DNA of 64,000 nucleotides from Micromussa lordhowensis (Eukaryota; Cnidaria; Anthozoa; Scleractinia; Lobophylliidae): NCBI GenBank assembly GCA_964020085.1, contig OZ026600.1, positions 8,974,448 to 9,038,447 of the forward strand, read 5' to 3'. Shown piece by piece: positions 1 to 12,109 of this stretch (position 1 is its first letter; each line of letters starts with the position of its first letter). The notes under the pieces were generated by a model. It saw only the letters and a program-made list of their open reading frames with translations, ran no database searches and was not told where the DNA came from. The position numbers and the translations under genes were made by a program.

Positions 1-249
1 AAATGAAACATTTTATGGGGATGGCCTTATGTATTTATCTCAGGATTCTGTAAGAGGCTTTGTGAAAACAAAAAAAAAAGCAAATATGAAAGAAGGGTCA
101 GTTTCTCTTATCATGCTTATGATACCTCGGTAAGAATTTCCGTCTGCCTACGATGCTGTCAACGTGTTTAGTTATGAAAGCGAAAGAACATAGACACGGA
201 GTTTGGGTGAGGAAGTGTTACTTTCTTATATTCCGTAAATTCATTCGGT

Positions 250-690
250 TCAATCTTTACAGCAGCAAGACGAGAAATGTTGATTCCTACAGTCTTGCAT
301 GCCGCAGAAATAAAATCGGCGTCCACTCAAGGAAAAGGTGTACAGTATCCCGTGCAGGTTGTAACAAGGAAAGACCGTTCGTGCTCCAAGGTGCTCTTCG
401 CCTTGTTTGTCTGGAATGCGCCTTGTACGGTAAGTGTCCCCAAAATAATCAACATCACGCACAAACAAAGCTTCGCCTCCGTCGCTTTCTGTACTACAAC
501 AGAAAAACAAGAGAAAATGTTTATGACTTGATCCTTAAGGACCCAACCAAAAAATGTGTCAATTTGTCTACATAACTTTAAATACGTAGGCATTGTTTGA
601 TGTCCTACCTTTCCTTGGTAATTAAAACTTGTGACGACGGATCCTGCGCGAGATACCCAATACTTAGGTATTTATTCCCTATAGGTCCCG
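250..690 (-). pseudogene. Broken copy of the Cys-rich secreted peptide gene
   Basis: Read on the minus strand this is a paralogue of the intact gene at 6650-7229. The 5'-UTR exon and its donor (GT at 608-607) and the first intron are conserved. The start codon position is ACG (482-480) instead of ATG. The hydrophobic signal-peptide stretch (ILGTLTVQG) is still readable. Coding sequence then runs directly into what is the 3' part of intron 2 in the intact gene, so a deletion removed the coding-exon/intron junction. The acceptor reads CAA rather than CAG. A one-base shift separates the first two cysteines from the remainder, which still ends in a CCC motif before a stop at about 250. One of the eight cysteines is also missing. 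The gene looks dead; a shortened product from a downstream Met is unlikely because of the frameshift. Confidence 0.75.
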
Positions 691-794
691 TGTAATCCAT
701 GCGTTTCCGTGAGGACAGCGTCTTTGGCATTAGGAATAACAGCGCACGCTGAAAGCTCTTCTGAATGCTGACATGGTTTCATTCAGCACATACA

Positions 795-937
795 TCTTAT
801 TAGACGTTTTTGGTGTGTAGTATCACTGGGTATTTTTACGAGTTGTGCCATATTTTGACGAGCCCTCAGAGCGAATGAAAATACAAACAACGAGTAAAAA
901 TTCTCAGCGATGCTACACATCAAAACGTCTAATAAGA
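795..937. mobile_element. MITE-like inverted repeat
   Basis: The terminal inverted repeats begin TCTTATTAGACG and end CGTCTAATAAGA, with further imperfect pairing inward (gtgtgtagtatc / gatgctacacat). The element lies in the part of the left arm that has no counterpart in the right arm, so it probably inserted after the duplication. Confidence 0.6.
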
Positions 938-1010
938 GGTTAATTATCCAACGATTTTTTTTCGCAAAATTCTAACTCGCCAAGTGTTTTAACCTTTGCG
1001 CGGCCGGTAG

Positions 1011-1060
1011 GAGTGAGACGAGTACAAATATCGTGCGATATTTGTACTAGCTCATTTCTC
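1011..1060. repeat. Short palindrome
   Basis: The sequence around agtacaaatatcg/cgatatttgtact forms a near-perfect hairpin with almost no loop, flanked by gagtgag and ctcatttctc. It lies in the same left-arm-specific block as the MITE at 795-937. Confidence 0.5.
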
Positions 1061-4000
1061 GCGTTATTTTGTACTCTACGAAGCAGAGTTGGATAATAAC
1101 AAACAATTTTCTGTCTGGCGCGCTAATATTTTTTTGCATCCCCTAGGTGTCGTGCATATTTTAAATTACATTTCTTCACAACTAACACGTTATCCTTTTT
1201 CATTTTATTTTTTGTATTTTCACTTTACCGAAGATCTTTTTTCTAGTGCAAGCCCAAATTTGACAAACATTTTACACATACAGGGTTTTTTTATTGATAA
1301 TTAGAAGACAGTATTCAATAATTGGATCGCTGTTAATGATCTTGTTAACAATGTTTTTAAAACGTGTTAGAAAGATTCTCGACATTTTAATTATAGTTAG
1401 CGTTGAACAGGCTTTGTACATTTACATTTAAATTATTTTACGATGGAATCTATTTTTAAAATATCTGTTGTCGTTCATTCATCCATATCGTGCATGCCGG
1501 CTGCCGAAAATGGATTTTTACTGTAAGCAAGCAATCATACATCAATTTTTTCTTCCCCTTGAAAACCGGAACAAAAAGAAAAAAGGAAACTTAACAAAAA
1601 AATCATTACAACACGGGGTAGTTTAATTTCGTCAGCCAACCAATTACTGACCCCGCTGAACAGGGCTTTGCTTATCCGACGGTACGCGGGTGCTGTCCTT
1701 TGCACGCTCGACACAGTATCTTATTTCTAAGATCTCTCAAAAGTCAACAAAGAAAGAAAAAATAATTTTCAAACCCACACCTGGAGTTGGCCTCATATCT
1801 TCCAATCTCATATCGACGAAACAAACAATGGGTGGGCTAAACAGAAGTTGAAGAAGCAGTGAGCTAGTAAATTCAAGGGGAGAAAAATCGTTGATATTAG
1901 CTGGAAAAAGGAAAAAAACAAAGAAATAATAAAATAAGAAAGAAAGAACAAGGAGTTTAATCGTCGGTCATGTCGTCAGACGGTTGCATCAAAATTTCCA
2001 TCGCTTACAGACAATCCATTTTCCAAGTTGAGTGGCTCATAGACACCTTGATTAAAATATTTTGATATTTGATTACAAACTTGACTCCCTGGAAGAATCT
2101 TTGTAAGTCCAGATGTACTACAGCCAGCTAAAAACAGCTAAAGATTTTGAGAGGAAATCAAGCGTTTCGACTTTTCAGAGGAGAAATTAAGTATTTGCAT
2201 CACGTCTTGTCAGAAACAAACAAACACGTGGTTGGGGTGGGAGAGAGTGGTATCGGCTGCAACTGGCACTGCTTACGTAATATCTCTTTTCTTTTTTATT
2301 CTGGATTGCTCCTTACCTTGTCCTCCCAATAGCATCCAACGTACAAACTCCATCTCTTAATGTTAAGGAAAATATAAATGTTAAGGGAATCTAGACTGAG
2401 ACGCTTTCTCTATGAAATTTTGATTGGAAATTTGCGAACAATAAGGATTTAGCTGCCTACTGTTTCACACCAAGGAAAATTCGGCCGCGAGAAACATATT
2501 CCTAATTTGTGAAATTTTAAATTGAATGGGAAAAGTGTCATATGTCATTATATTTTTACTTGACAAAGATTATTAAATTGTCTTTCGATTTTTTACAAAA
2601 CAAGGCTTTGGTAGTAAAAGCAATTACTATATTAACAAGGAGGAATTTTTAAAATGGCTCAGCTTGTCTTTAAGGACATAGAATCAATTTCACGGATCTG
2701 GAGGACTTGAGCGAACGCAAAACTAACCAGCGAAGAGCAATCCTTTATCCTGTGAACACAGACGGGCTAGCCAAACAAACACAAAAAAAAATGATTGTAG
2801 ATAAAAATTTCATGTGAACAGCTATCCCAAGCTCGTAGTGTTGCGTCCTCTCTGCTAAGAAGAGAAATTGCGAAAAACAAGATAATGAAAACAAAGCTCA
2901 CTGAAAGCGAAATAGAGCTGCATTTGTCCCGTGACCAGACATACAGAGAAAGTGAAATACTACTATAAGGAAGTCATAAACTATTTCGTACTATTAGCTC
3001 TTGAATACACTTGTCTTGTTCTCATACGATTTTTAATGTTTCTACTAACATTGAGGCCGCTTGGAGGCACACGAGAATTAGTTACCTGTATTAATTTGCA
3101 TATTCCAGCTCTCGTTGACTAGCGATCTTAGTAATGACATACGTCTTTCAGCGCTTTATCCAAGTTTATTTAATTCACTCACTACATGTAAAATCGATTG
3201 TATTCGTTGTGTAATATCTTAAATAACACCTGTGGAGAAGAGAAAACAACCCGCATGAAAAACGATTTATAAAAAAATGTACCGAATTAACCCTAAACTT
3301 CTCGCCGGCGCATGTAAACAAAACCAGCTGAACACTAATGGCGCTTTCGTTTGGGATCAATCCGGAATAAGAATAATTGGAATAATGCGAGTAAGCGTTT
3401 GTTTGGGAGCTATTCTCATTCCGGAATCCCTGGATTTCCATTCCTGCTATTCTGCTCCGGGGAGCAGAATAGCCGGAAGCCGGCTAGAATAATGACGTCG
3501 TTGTTTCCGCTGTAAACAAAGATGGCGTCGTATTCAGTTGAACATGTTGAGGCTGTCGAGAGGGCTTCTGGTGGAGCAGAGAGGACACTCTGCTGTTAAT
3601 TTCCCAATACAGGGAGCATGGAAAGCTTTTCAGAAGTGTAAATTGTGAGAAGAAAAGCGCTTTCGAGCTAATAACAGCGAGTATGGCGGCAGAAAATCCA
3701 AACTTCAGCCCACGACCTGAGCAGGTTGAGGGAAAGTGGAAAATCACTCGTCACTTGTCTGAGCCTGCGGTTTTCGTTGCTAAAGTTGTTAAGCGACCAA
3801 AAAATCTGCTGACATTTTCGTGTAACAGACAGCAAGCGCATCAGAATATCCAGAATATCAGGAACAACCGTTCGTTTGGCAAACGAAAAACATTCCGGAA
3901 TATATTTTTATTCCGGAATATCCCAGACGAACACACCCTAAACGAGTAAGTCTGTAGAGGACTTACAAAGGTTCTATTTTCCTAACAATATAAAGCATGA

Positions 4001-4689
4001 CTTGTCAGAAAAACTTGAGAACGGGATAAGAATAAACTACAAAATCCTTTGGGATGGAATAATTGCTCACGTTATAAGTCGGTAGAGTCTCATTTCAGTA
4101 ATGTAAGGCTCTCCTGAGATGTTCTCAAAATTATAAAACTGAAACTAATGATCCCTAAACGTATTGCTCTAGTTGTTGACTTATTAAAACTAATGCTACG
4201 CATGAATTGCTAGTTGTCTGCATGTATATCAAGCTAGATTTTTGTTTCAGCAAAAAGCAATTGTTGATATTGTTTGCTTTGACCCAAGCCTAGGTAAGCA
4301 GTCAAGAGATTTGACCAGCTTGTTAGGTGTAAACACGTTTAGATTATCTGTTGTCAGATGCTAAGAATTGAAACGCACGTGCCAATTAGCAAAGAATATT
4401 CTCCACGTAAAATTATTTTTTTCTTATGGGCTTTCTTGAGGTATATATGACTTTACTTCTAATATCCATATGTTAATGCTACAAAACAAATATATCTGAA
4501 AACAGGTAAAGACGTGAGACGCATTTAAACCGTTACCGTCAAACTCAGAGAAAGCTTGGCATGTTGAGCGAGGAAGATCGAAGTAGTTTGAATTCTTATG
4601 GGTAACATCACTATTTTCATGCATTGGTGGATTTAACTCGCAAAATTAAAAACATTGCTGTCTTTTATTTTATTTAGTAAGCTTTTATT

Positions 4690-5625
4690 GGAGAATCTTT
4701 ACTTTTGCGATATCTTATGTGTTCTTCAACTAAATTATTGATTCAGGATAAATGGCATAACTGAAAGAAACGAGGACGGCTTTAAAATAAATATAATAAA
4801 GTGGATACTAACCCTTACATAATTACCTTTGGAAGATGAGCATGTTAAAAATACCTCTTTCCTTCTTTTGACTGCCAAAGCTTTTTTAAAATAGATTCTT
4901 AACCCAGGGTCTTTCTTATGATAATTGAGACTTACAGTTTAGTAAGTGCTTCGTGAAGCTTCTCACAGCTAACTTTTACTAAAGTTGAGGTTATTTGAAA
5001 GACAATGTGATTTCAAACTATATAAAAGGAACACGTGCGAATAGCTAGGCTCGATTTCCAGCCGTTATGGGAGTGGCAAGGAACGCGGGCTCACAAAACG
5101 GCTGGAGTTCGAGCCTAGCGAATAGCCAACCCAAGATAACACTGGAATCGATTTGTTGATAACAGCTCAAAAAATTATTGAAAAAAATTATTAACAATTC
5201 AGAAATTTATCATGACCAATAACTGAATAATTACAGTTGTGTTTTCCTTGTGTCGTAAGTATAGATTAAAATAGTTTGCACCTGATAAAACAAAAAGTTG
5301 GCATATAGTTTGAAATCACATTGTCTTTCAAATAACCTCAACTTAAAAATATTTATATATCGTGATTAGCTTCCTGAAGAAACTGGTTGAACTGTTTGTC
5401 TCAATTATCAATAAAAAAAAGCCTCGGGATAGGAATCTATGAAAACAAAGCTTTGGCAGTCAAAACAAGAAAATAGCTATTTTCCATCTTCCAAATGTTA
5501 TTATGTAAGTGATAGTTTCCACTTTATCATATTTATTTTAAAGCCATCCTCGTTTTTTTAAGTTACCTTTATCCTGAATCAATTTAGTTTGAGGACACAA
5601 AAGATATCGCAAAAATACATTTAAG
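4690..5625. repeat. Inverted repeat pair with ~270-bp spacer
   Basis: About 4690-5030 and 5300-5625 match in inverted orientation. The block containing 'gaaagacaatgtgatttcaa' (about 4997-5016) recurs reversed at 5309-5330, and the 'gattcaggataaa' block (4741) recurs reversed near 5571-5583. The spacer holds a separate hairpin at about 5046-5119. This is probably a foldback element or a local inverted duplication. No coding capacity was seen. Confidence 0.65.
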
Positions 5626-5652
5626 CAATAGAGCACTTTTTCCGTGTTTATA

Positions 5653-5772
5653 TAGCCTCATCTAAACACGAAGAGGGCTGGGAGAATTCGAGACAGTTAT
5701 GCAAACTCGAGACGTAGTTTGCATAACTTTCGAGAATTCTCCCAACCGGCTCCGAGTGTTTAGATGAGGCTC
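5653..5772. mobile_element. MITE hairpin, family A
   Basis: The ends are TAGCCTCATCTAAACAC and GTGTTTAGATGAGGCT, with internal palindromic 'gagaattc' segments and a central 'tgcaaactcgagacgtag' region. A diverged relative lies at about 59531-59657, which shows this is a dispersed family. Confidence 0.7.
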
Positions 5773-5830
5773 GGTGGCCTCGTTCCACCAAAGAATGAAA
5801 ATGAAAAAAAAGTGGTCATATGATAAAATG

Positions 5831-5970
5831 TTTATTGACTGACTGAGATCGGGCCGGACGGGAAAATATTTGGCTCTCGGTCAGGACGCACAGACCTCGC
5901 TGCGCTCGGTCCATACGTCCTGACCTCGAGCCAAATATTTTCCCGTCCAGCCCTCCCACTTAGTTAATAA
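5831..5970. mobile_element. MITE hairpin
   Basis: Long self-complementary arms: cgggaaaatatttggctc pairs with gagccaaatattttcccg, and 'gtcaggacg' pairs with 'cgtcctgac'. The core is GC-rich and the flanks AT-rich. There is no coding potential. Confidence 0.65.
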
Positions 5971-5997
5971 GTACATAGGATGACCAAATAAAAATAT

Positions 5998-7470
5998 CTG
6001 TGTTGTAATGAATTTTTTTGTTCTTTTGTTCTGTCTTTTCCTTTCGAGGGGATTTTCAGTGACTGCATAAGTCCCAGTTTATTCAACTTGAGTCTACAAA
6101 ATAAGAGAAAAAGTGGTGTATGATTGCATGCTTACAGTAAATTCTATTTACGGAAGCCGGCACGAATGAATGAATGAGCGACAACAGATCGTTTAAAAAC
6201 AGTTTCCAACTGAAAATAATTTAAATGTAAATGTAGAAAACTTGTTAAACTGTCAGGAAGACGTTTTGAAAATATTGTTAACAAGATTATTAACGACAAG
6301 ATTATTATTGAATACTGTCTTCTAATTATCAATAAACTATAGGGCGTCTTTTTTTGCCGAGGTGAAATCTTTGTTACATTTGGCCTACAGAATAAGGATC
6401 TTCTGTTAAATGAAAATATTAAAGAAAGTATTGAAAAATGGAGGCGAGAATTGAATAACGTCTCATTTGTTAAGAGATATAAATAGAAATATGCACGAGG
6501 CCTGAGGGAGACAGGAAAATATTAGCTACCAAGAAAATAAATTGTTCGGTAGTCAATGAAACTATGTTAACATTCAGGAATGCTTTCAAGGAACCGCGTG
6601 AATTACACGTGGCCTATAGGGAATAAATAAGAGGGCCGGCCTGCAGTCTTCGTCAGTACTTGAAGAAAGTATTGGATATCTCGCGCAGATCCGTCGTCAC
6701 AAGTTTCAATTTCCAAAGAAAGGTAGGACATCAAACAGTGCTTCTGTATTTTAAGTTATATACGAAATGTGACAAATATTTTCTTTTGTTTTGAATTGGG
6801 TCTTTAAGGATCAAATCATAAAATGTTCTCCTGTTTTCTGTTTCCCGTTTTCTGTTGAAGAATGGAGGCAAAGCTTTGTTTGGGCCTGATGTTCATTATT
6901 TTGGGGACCCTTACTGTACAAGGTGAATTCCCTACAAGACTGGCGAGGAACCCCTTGGAAATTTTTGCCAGGCAGGAAAATCGTGAGTATCCCTTTCATC
7001 CATTAATGACGACTGTTTGTTGTTAGTTTCTAAGAGTAGGAGGACATGGCAATTAAAAAGTAATGCAATTTTTAGTTTGCGTGTAATCGACTCCTTGAAC
7101 GGCCTTTTCTTGTTTACAGCATGCTCTGGGTACTGTTCCGATACTTCGTCTTGCGTGCAAGGCTTTGAATTTTGCGGCTTCCCATTGGAGTGTCCTTTTG
7201 AAGATCCCATTTGCTGCTGTGAAATGTGAACAGGTTTGAAGTTAGAGATTACAACAACTGAAACAACACTTTCCCCATCCAAGCTCCGTGTCTATGTTCT
7301 TTCGCTCACATAAAATAATTAACTACGTTTACAGCGTCGTATACGGACATTCTTACCGAGGCATTACCAGAGGAATTTGACTCCTCTTTCATGCATATCT
7401 GCTTATGTTTTTCACACAGCTTCCCATAGAATCCTGAGATAAATAGAAAACATAAATTTTTTACCGAAGC
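5998..7470. repeat. Right arm of the inverted duplication
   Basis: This is the inverted counterpart of 1-1620 and carries the intact Cys-rich peptide gene. Similarity continues past the gene's stop codon to about 7470, so the duplicated unit included promoter, both introns and 3' flank. Confidence 0.8.
6650..7229 (+). CDS. Small secreted eight-cysteine peptide (76 aa)
   Basis: Three-exon model. A 5'-UTR exon (about 6650-6722, donor AAAG|GTAGGA) is followed by coding exons 6862-6982 (acceptor just upstream, ...GAAG|A at 6860; donor C|GTGAGT) and 7120-7229 (acceptor TTTACAG|C). The joined frame encodes 76 residues. The start is MEAKLCLGLMFIILGTLTVQG, a clear signal peptide. A short basic propeptide-like stretch follows, then a mature domain with eight cysteines spaced C-x3-C-x5-C-x6-C-x5-C-x6-CCC and a two-residue tail. 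Size, secretion and eight cysteines recall cnidarian small cysteine-rich proteins (SCRiPs) and defensin-like toxins. I cannot assign a family from the spacing alone; a toxin, antimicrobial or matrix role is possible. A 'gaataaataag' box at about 6624 may serve as TATA element. A broken paralogue lies at 250-690. Confidence 0.72.
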
Positions 7471-10400
7471 GGAGTGCTTCGGTTGGCTTATTACTAGCTG
7501 CAGCCTTGGTTGTAAGAATACAAAACTAACGGGCCATTCTTCCTGTAGCGTAAAAACACATACTTTTTATTGACGTGATACAATCACAATCAATCAATCA
7601 ATCAATCAATGTGATTCACAATAAATACTTGAAATTCAGAGACCTATACCGCTTGCTGAATTACGTTCTGTCGCTAGAATGCATGAAGATATTTAAACCT
7701 AAAGCAAAGCATTCTCGTGGCTTTGAGCCCGTGTTTTCAAGTTCGAGTCATGCAATTTTTTTTTTCTGGTTTTCTCTTTGGTCTGTCTATTTTTTAGTCT
7801 TTATTGGTATGATTCGCAGTCGGTTTTGAAGGAATTAAACATTCCCTGGCATCCATTAATTTTACTCACGGAATCCCACCTCTATGAATTACACATAAGT
7901 GAGGCAAAAGTTCTGTTTAAATGAAACATGGTGAAAATTGAGGAAAATGAAAATGTTAGCATTTTACGGCACTCGCGCCATCTTGCTGCATCCATGTATG
8001 AGAAAACCATACAAGAAAAATAGGTTCAAACCCATTCTCTTCGGAGGACATTGTCTTTCTGTAAAACAGTTATTTGTTTCATTATACAATAATCATATCA
8101 ACGCAATTTTCCCTTGTTTACAGGTTTTATGGGGAACACTTCTCCGCAAAATTAATATAGATGGCGATGCTCAGCGAGGAACACCGTGATAGTTTTACGT
8201 TTATTCGGTCTTAGCTTCATGATTGCATCTGCAGTGAATAACGGTTTCGTGTCAAACCTATCTGACAATTTTCAACAACAACAATTATAGGTAAACGATA
8301 TCATAAAAAAGGAAAAAAAAATAAAAATTGACTCAAACTTGACTCGCGACTCGAACCTTTCTGGTGCTACGATTTAGCTCGCGGAAAAAAGGGACATTTT
8401 GTTTTTTTATATTTGCACATACAGTGGTCGGCGTAGAAAATGTGTTCAAAATGTCTGACAGTTATTTCATATAATACTTAACACTTTATGACTGGTCCCG
8501 AGGGGATCAGCGAATTTTGTTTCCCGAGAATATCAATGTTTCCCGAGAGGAAGACGAGGGAAACATTGATATCATGAAGGAAACAAAATTAACTGTTCCA
8601 TTTTGTAAAACCCGCTGAGATTCCAGCAACAACATCAGGCCACCTTCAACTGCACGCTCTGATCACGTGCAACAGCGGTCAACATTTCGCGGGAAACAGT
8701 GAACTGTTTCCCGTTTCATGTCATAGTTTTCGAAATGTCGCCCGCTCATGGATTTGGCGGTAAACAGTTTCATTGTTAGATGTCATGTGACCATGAACTA
8801 GCCAACAAATGGGCGCGCTGTAGCGGGAAAAACGCCAGCTATATAACAAAAAGTCTTCTACCATAATGGGGCCTAATTTTAATTAGCCTCGTGCTCATGT
8901 TGCCACTCAAGTTGTTTTCTATGTGTAGACGTATACATAATTAGTACAATAAACAACCTGACCAACATAACGGGGATCTTCGGTAGAGTAAATAACATAT
9001 TACTTTGGTGTATAACCCTGGATAATTACAAGTTTTATTTTCTTTTTCCAGGAAATGATGGCGGCAATGATGTCTCATCAATGAAATGACGGCCTTAACT
9101 TATATAGTAACAAAACGATTAGTTGGTAAAATAAGGGCTGAGGAAGTAATGGGTATTCTTAAAACCTTAACGAAGATTTAAACAATATGTTACAAGGGGA
9201 TCAATAAAGGCTGAATCATTCAGAAACATTTTATTTGCCTCCAATTTTTATTAGCAATTGAGATCAAATAAAAGTAAATCAAAGGGACCCGATGAGAATT
9301 TTGGGATGCAACGTCACCGACTAAGAAACGAATTTGATTGCAGTAGTACATTATGTGAAAGTTGACAAAGTCAATTTAGTCGACTTTCGGCTTTGATGAA
9401 TTGCCAGCTCGAGATAGAAGGAAAAACAACAAAACAGCATGATTGAGAAGGACGTAGCGTTTAAAGTTGTACAAAGCAGAGACCATAATCGGGGAGGGAG
9501 ACTGTAACAACAGTAACATTTTAACGGACGAGATAGTCCTCGCGATATGAATTTTGCTATTTTTAGAACAAATTGCGCCACGAACGTGCTGCTGCGAAGA
9601 CTATGCGCGGATTGAAATGAAAACGAAGTTAACCCAAGACAAGAGCTTATCAAGGTAAACTAAAATCTCATGCCCAGAAACCGTTACCGGGCAGGGTAAC
9701 ATATGATGAGCAAGGTAGTTCCCATGACATGAATTTTTCTATTTTCCAGAACCGAGAGAATGTTCGAAGGCAATAAAAACAGTATCTCAAAAAAATCAAA
9801 AAGCGCCTCCAAGGTGCTAAAGATTGATTTTCAGTACTTTCAGGCTTTCAGCGAACAACTATTAAGTGAAACAGCAAATTGGCCAAACACCGTTCTTGTC
9901 TTTTGTGCACGGCGAGAAAAATGGGGTTCTCTCAACTTAAAAGCGAGATTATTTCTTCGACATATTTTTTTAGCTCACTTTTGTTGGCAAGTGAAGTAAG
10001 CTCACATTTCGCTTTAGCGAATTTTGTAAGGTTTGAGTAAGTGAGTACGTTTTTCACTCAGGGCAAAGCTTGTGACTCACAAGTTAAAGTTTTTATAAGC
10101 CAGAAATACATCAGTGACATAACGAGTTGATTTGTTCAATAATCTTTGCATGTTACTGAGGGAAACTACCGTGTTTAAATAAAGACATACATACATGCAT
10201 CCATCCATCCATCCATCCATCTACATTTCATTTGGGACCCCGCATAATGAGCAAATAATTATTTTTTACATTTTTCTAATCTTTTTTCTTGTTGCCCGGC
10301 TCCTGACTGGAAATCCTGAGTCAGCATTTTAAGCCAGGATATCGAGTCCAGCGAAAACCTGACTCGAAATCCTGCAAGGATCCAGACTCGCAGATAAAGT

Positions 10401-11170
10401 ATCTTCTGTTAAAGCAGGTCGTTGTCTTCACCAACGCTCTATGCTATTCAGTTAATCTGCACTTTTGTTCCAGTTCAATTTGCACTTTAGAACAAATATT
10501 TGCTATCATTACAGGGCAAACGATAAAAAACTAAGGTAATGTCCATGGTTAAGTCCTTTACCTTTAATTTTTTTTAATAAGAACGTCTAACTTTGGAGCT
10601 GAGGCTGAACGTTTTTATTTTTTGCGATTTGAGGCTGAAGACGTTCTTAAGATGTTCTTAGTTAAATTTACATGGTACACTTTGTATCACCTGATGACTT
10701 TAATGGCGTGGAAGGTATTTGGAAAAGTAATAAATAAGAACTGGTGATTATTACAAAAAGAGATGTGTGTCACGCAATAAGAAAACCATTGTTAATGGCC
10801 TTTGTTCAGGGTTAATTTACATTTTTTTGTTACCTTTATTTTATCCTCGTAATTTAATATACAAATAAAAACGTTGTTAATCGACTCCCGGCCCGAGAAA
10901 TGTTCTTTAATACGTTCTTAAAATTCAAGTTAATCTCAGCCTCAACGTTCTTATATAAAAAGGTTCTTATACTGAATGAGAGCGTATTTAGGGTGTTTAT
11001 GATGACTATACAAACAAAAAGAACGAAACAATTTGGACCAGCTTGTTCACCATCGAAACAGAGAAAACGGTAAACATCCAAGTTCATTGTGCGACAGAAT
11101 TATTTCCCTCTCCCTTCATCAGGTCAGAGAAGCTATATTTTTAACCGCTAACCACCGAAGGTCCCCCCTG
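7471..11170. other. Intergenic, repeat-bearing; no gene supported
   Basis: I see no supportable coding exon. Contents: a TCAA microsatellite (about 7585-7609), a hairpin at about 8500-8592 ('gaaacattgatat' repeated in both orientations), a LINE-type 3' tail at 10150-10222, and an inverted pair around 'ctcagcctcaacgttctta' (about 10585-10650 against 10900-10970). A splice-acceptor-like site at about 9050 precedes a short open stretch ending TGA at about 9088, with AATAAA nearby, but no upstream exon could be joined to it. Confidence 0.4.
10150..10222 (+). mobile_element. LINE 3' tail with microsatellite
   Basis: The sequence 'tttaaataaagacatacat' is followed by (CATC)n. A polyadenylation-like AATAAA running straight into a tetranucleotide repeat is the usual 3' end of CR1/L2-type non-LTR elements; two similar ends on the opposite strand occur at about 18887 and 35550. 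Only the tail is recognisable. Confidence 0.5.
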
Positions 11171-11175
11171 TTGTC

Positions 11176-11622
11176 GAGGGCCTCTTCATATGAGCCCGGT
11201 CAACCGGGCTGGCTCAGTTTCCGCGATCTTGCTTCGCCACTCTTTCCTTCATGAAAAATTTCGATGTGTTCATATGAGAAGCCGGGCTCTCTGTGACAAG
11301 GATGAAAATTTTCCCATAAGAACACACTCCAGCCCGAGTGGCCGGGATGAAACATTTTTGACAAAATAGCTTCGCTTTCGTAACATAGCGGCTAAAATAA
11401 TTTTTGTCTTGAATGTATTTTCACGTCAGAACTGTATGCGAATTACCTTCCGGCATTAATTAGTAAAAATACAAGAGTCCATAAAGAACGAGACAAGTTT
11501 ATGTTGTGTTTCTTGAATTCCACGGGCCGGTAGACCGGGCTAAGATTTCCTATACGAACAGCGAAATTCGTCCCGGCTATACAGAGCCAGCCCGGTTACC
11601 GGACTCATATGAAGAGGCCCTG
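11176..11622. mobile_element. Non-autonomous element with ~37-bp TIRs
   Basis: The left end starts gagggcctcttcatatgagc and continues into 'ccggtcaaccgggctggctc'. The right end is its reverse complement, 'gagccagcccggttaccgga' followed by 'ctcatatgaagaggccc'. The element is about 450 bp, and the interior shows further paired blocks but no reading frame. Confidence 0.7.
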
Positions 11623-12038
11623 AGACCTTCAAACAGTGCGAAACACAGCATTTCGAGCCAGTTCAACAGTCTTCCGCATCATTGACCAAAACTCTCCTGT
11701 TATCAGTTCATTGGCGTGTTGCTCACACTGTCATAATCAATGAATCATTGAGCAAGATGTTTTTACTATGACAACCAATTATAATGTCATTTCAAGCAAG
11801 ACAAAACAATTCTTGAAGCGCTGTGTAACGTTTTCGAGACTGGAAGACTGCAAATTACATTTGGGGTCTAAATGCCGCTCCGGTTAGCCTGAATATCACT
11901 CAAGTCAGCCTGAATAGCACTTAGGTCAATCTAAATATCGCTCAGGTTAGCCGGTTTGCGGTTAGCTATCTATAATGAGAGAGTAAATAATGAAGAAGCG
12001 TTCTCAAGTCGAAATACTCAGAAAAAGAATTTTCTGAG

Positions 12039-12109
12039 CCCCCAACGGGAGTCGAACCCATGACCTTCCAGATACCGGTTGGACGCTCTAACCACTGAGC
12101 TATGGGAGA
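12039..12109 (-). repeat. tRNA-like / tRNA-derived SINE head, copy 1
   Basis: On the minus strand it has A-box-like 'tagctcagtggttagagc' and B-box-like 'gggttcgactccc' blocks at tRNA spacing. The acceptor arms pair only imperfectly and the anticodon loop lacks a T at position 33, so it is more likely a tRNA-derived repeat than a working tRNA gene. The reading frame across it is a by-product of the tRNA-like sequence, not a protein gene. Confidence 0.6.

Larger units (their letters stand above)
1..1620. repeat. Left arm of a large inverted duplication
   Basis: This stretch matches 5998-7470 in inverted orientation, with matches scattered along its whole length. Anchors include the 'agcgaaagaacatagacac' block (180-198 versus about 7294-7312 on the other strand), the 'cctatagggaataaata' block (about 669-685 versus 6616-6632) and the 'attgataattagaagacag' block (about 1294-1312 versus 6319-6337). 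The arm runs off the window's left edge. It carries a broken Cys-rich peptide gene and roughly 330 bp of extra sequence (about 785-1110) that the right arm lacks. Confidence 0.8.
1621..5997. other. Spacer between inverted arms; no gene recognised
   Basis: No coding exon could be supported here. It contains a second, smaller inverted pair (about 4690-5030 against 5300-5625) and a hairpin at about 5046-5119 (gctaggctcgat / ttcgagcctagc). About 3330-3945 is rich in 'attccggaat' motifs in both orientations and may be a decayed TIR element. Two MITEs (5653-5772 and 5831-5970) lie at its right end. Confidence 0.5.

Noticed and set aside
153..575. 140-codon open frame on the plus strand
   Set aside because: It lies antisense to the peptide pseudogene, has no motif or signal peptide, and overlaps its UTR and intron.
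250..593. The left-arm peptide copy as an intron-less, retroposed gene
   Set aside because: Coding sequence seems to cross the second intron position without a gap and with matching length, but the aligned DNA shows retained 3' intron sequence and a deleted junction. The first intron is also still present. It is a deletion in a DNA-level copy, not a spliced retrocopy.
9040..9210. Terminal exon (acceptor, short frame, AATAAA)
   Set aside because: No upstream exon could be joined and the encoded 12 residues match nothing recognised.
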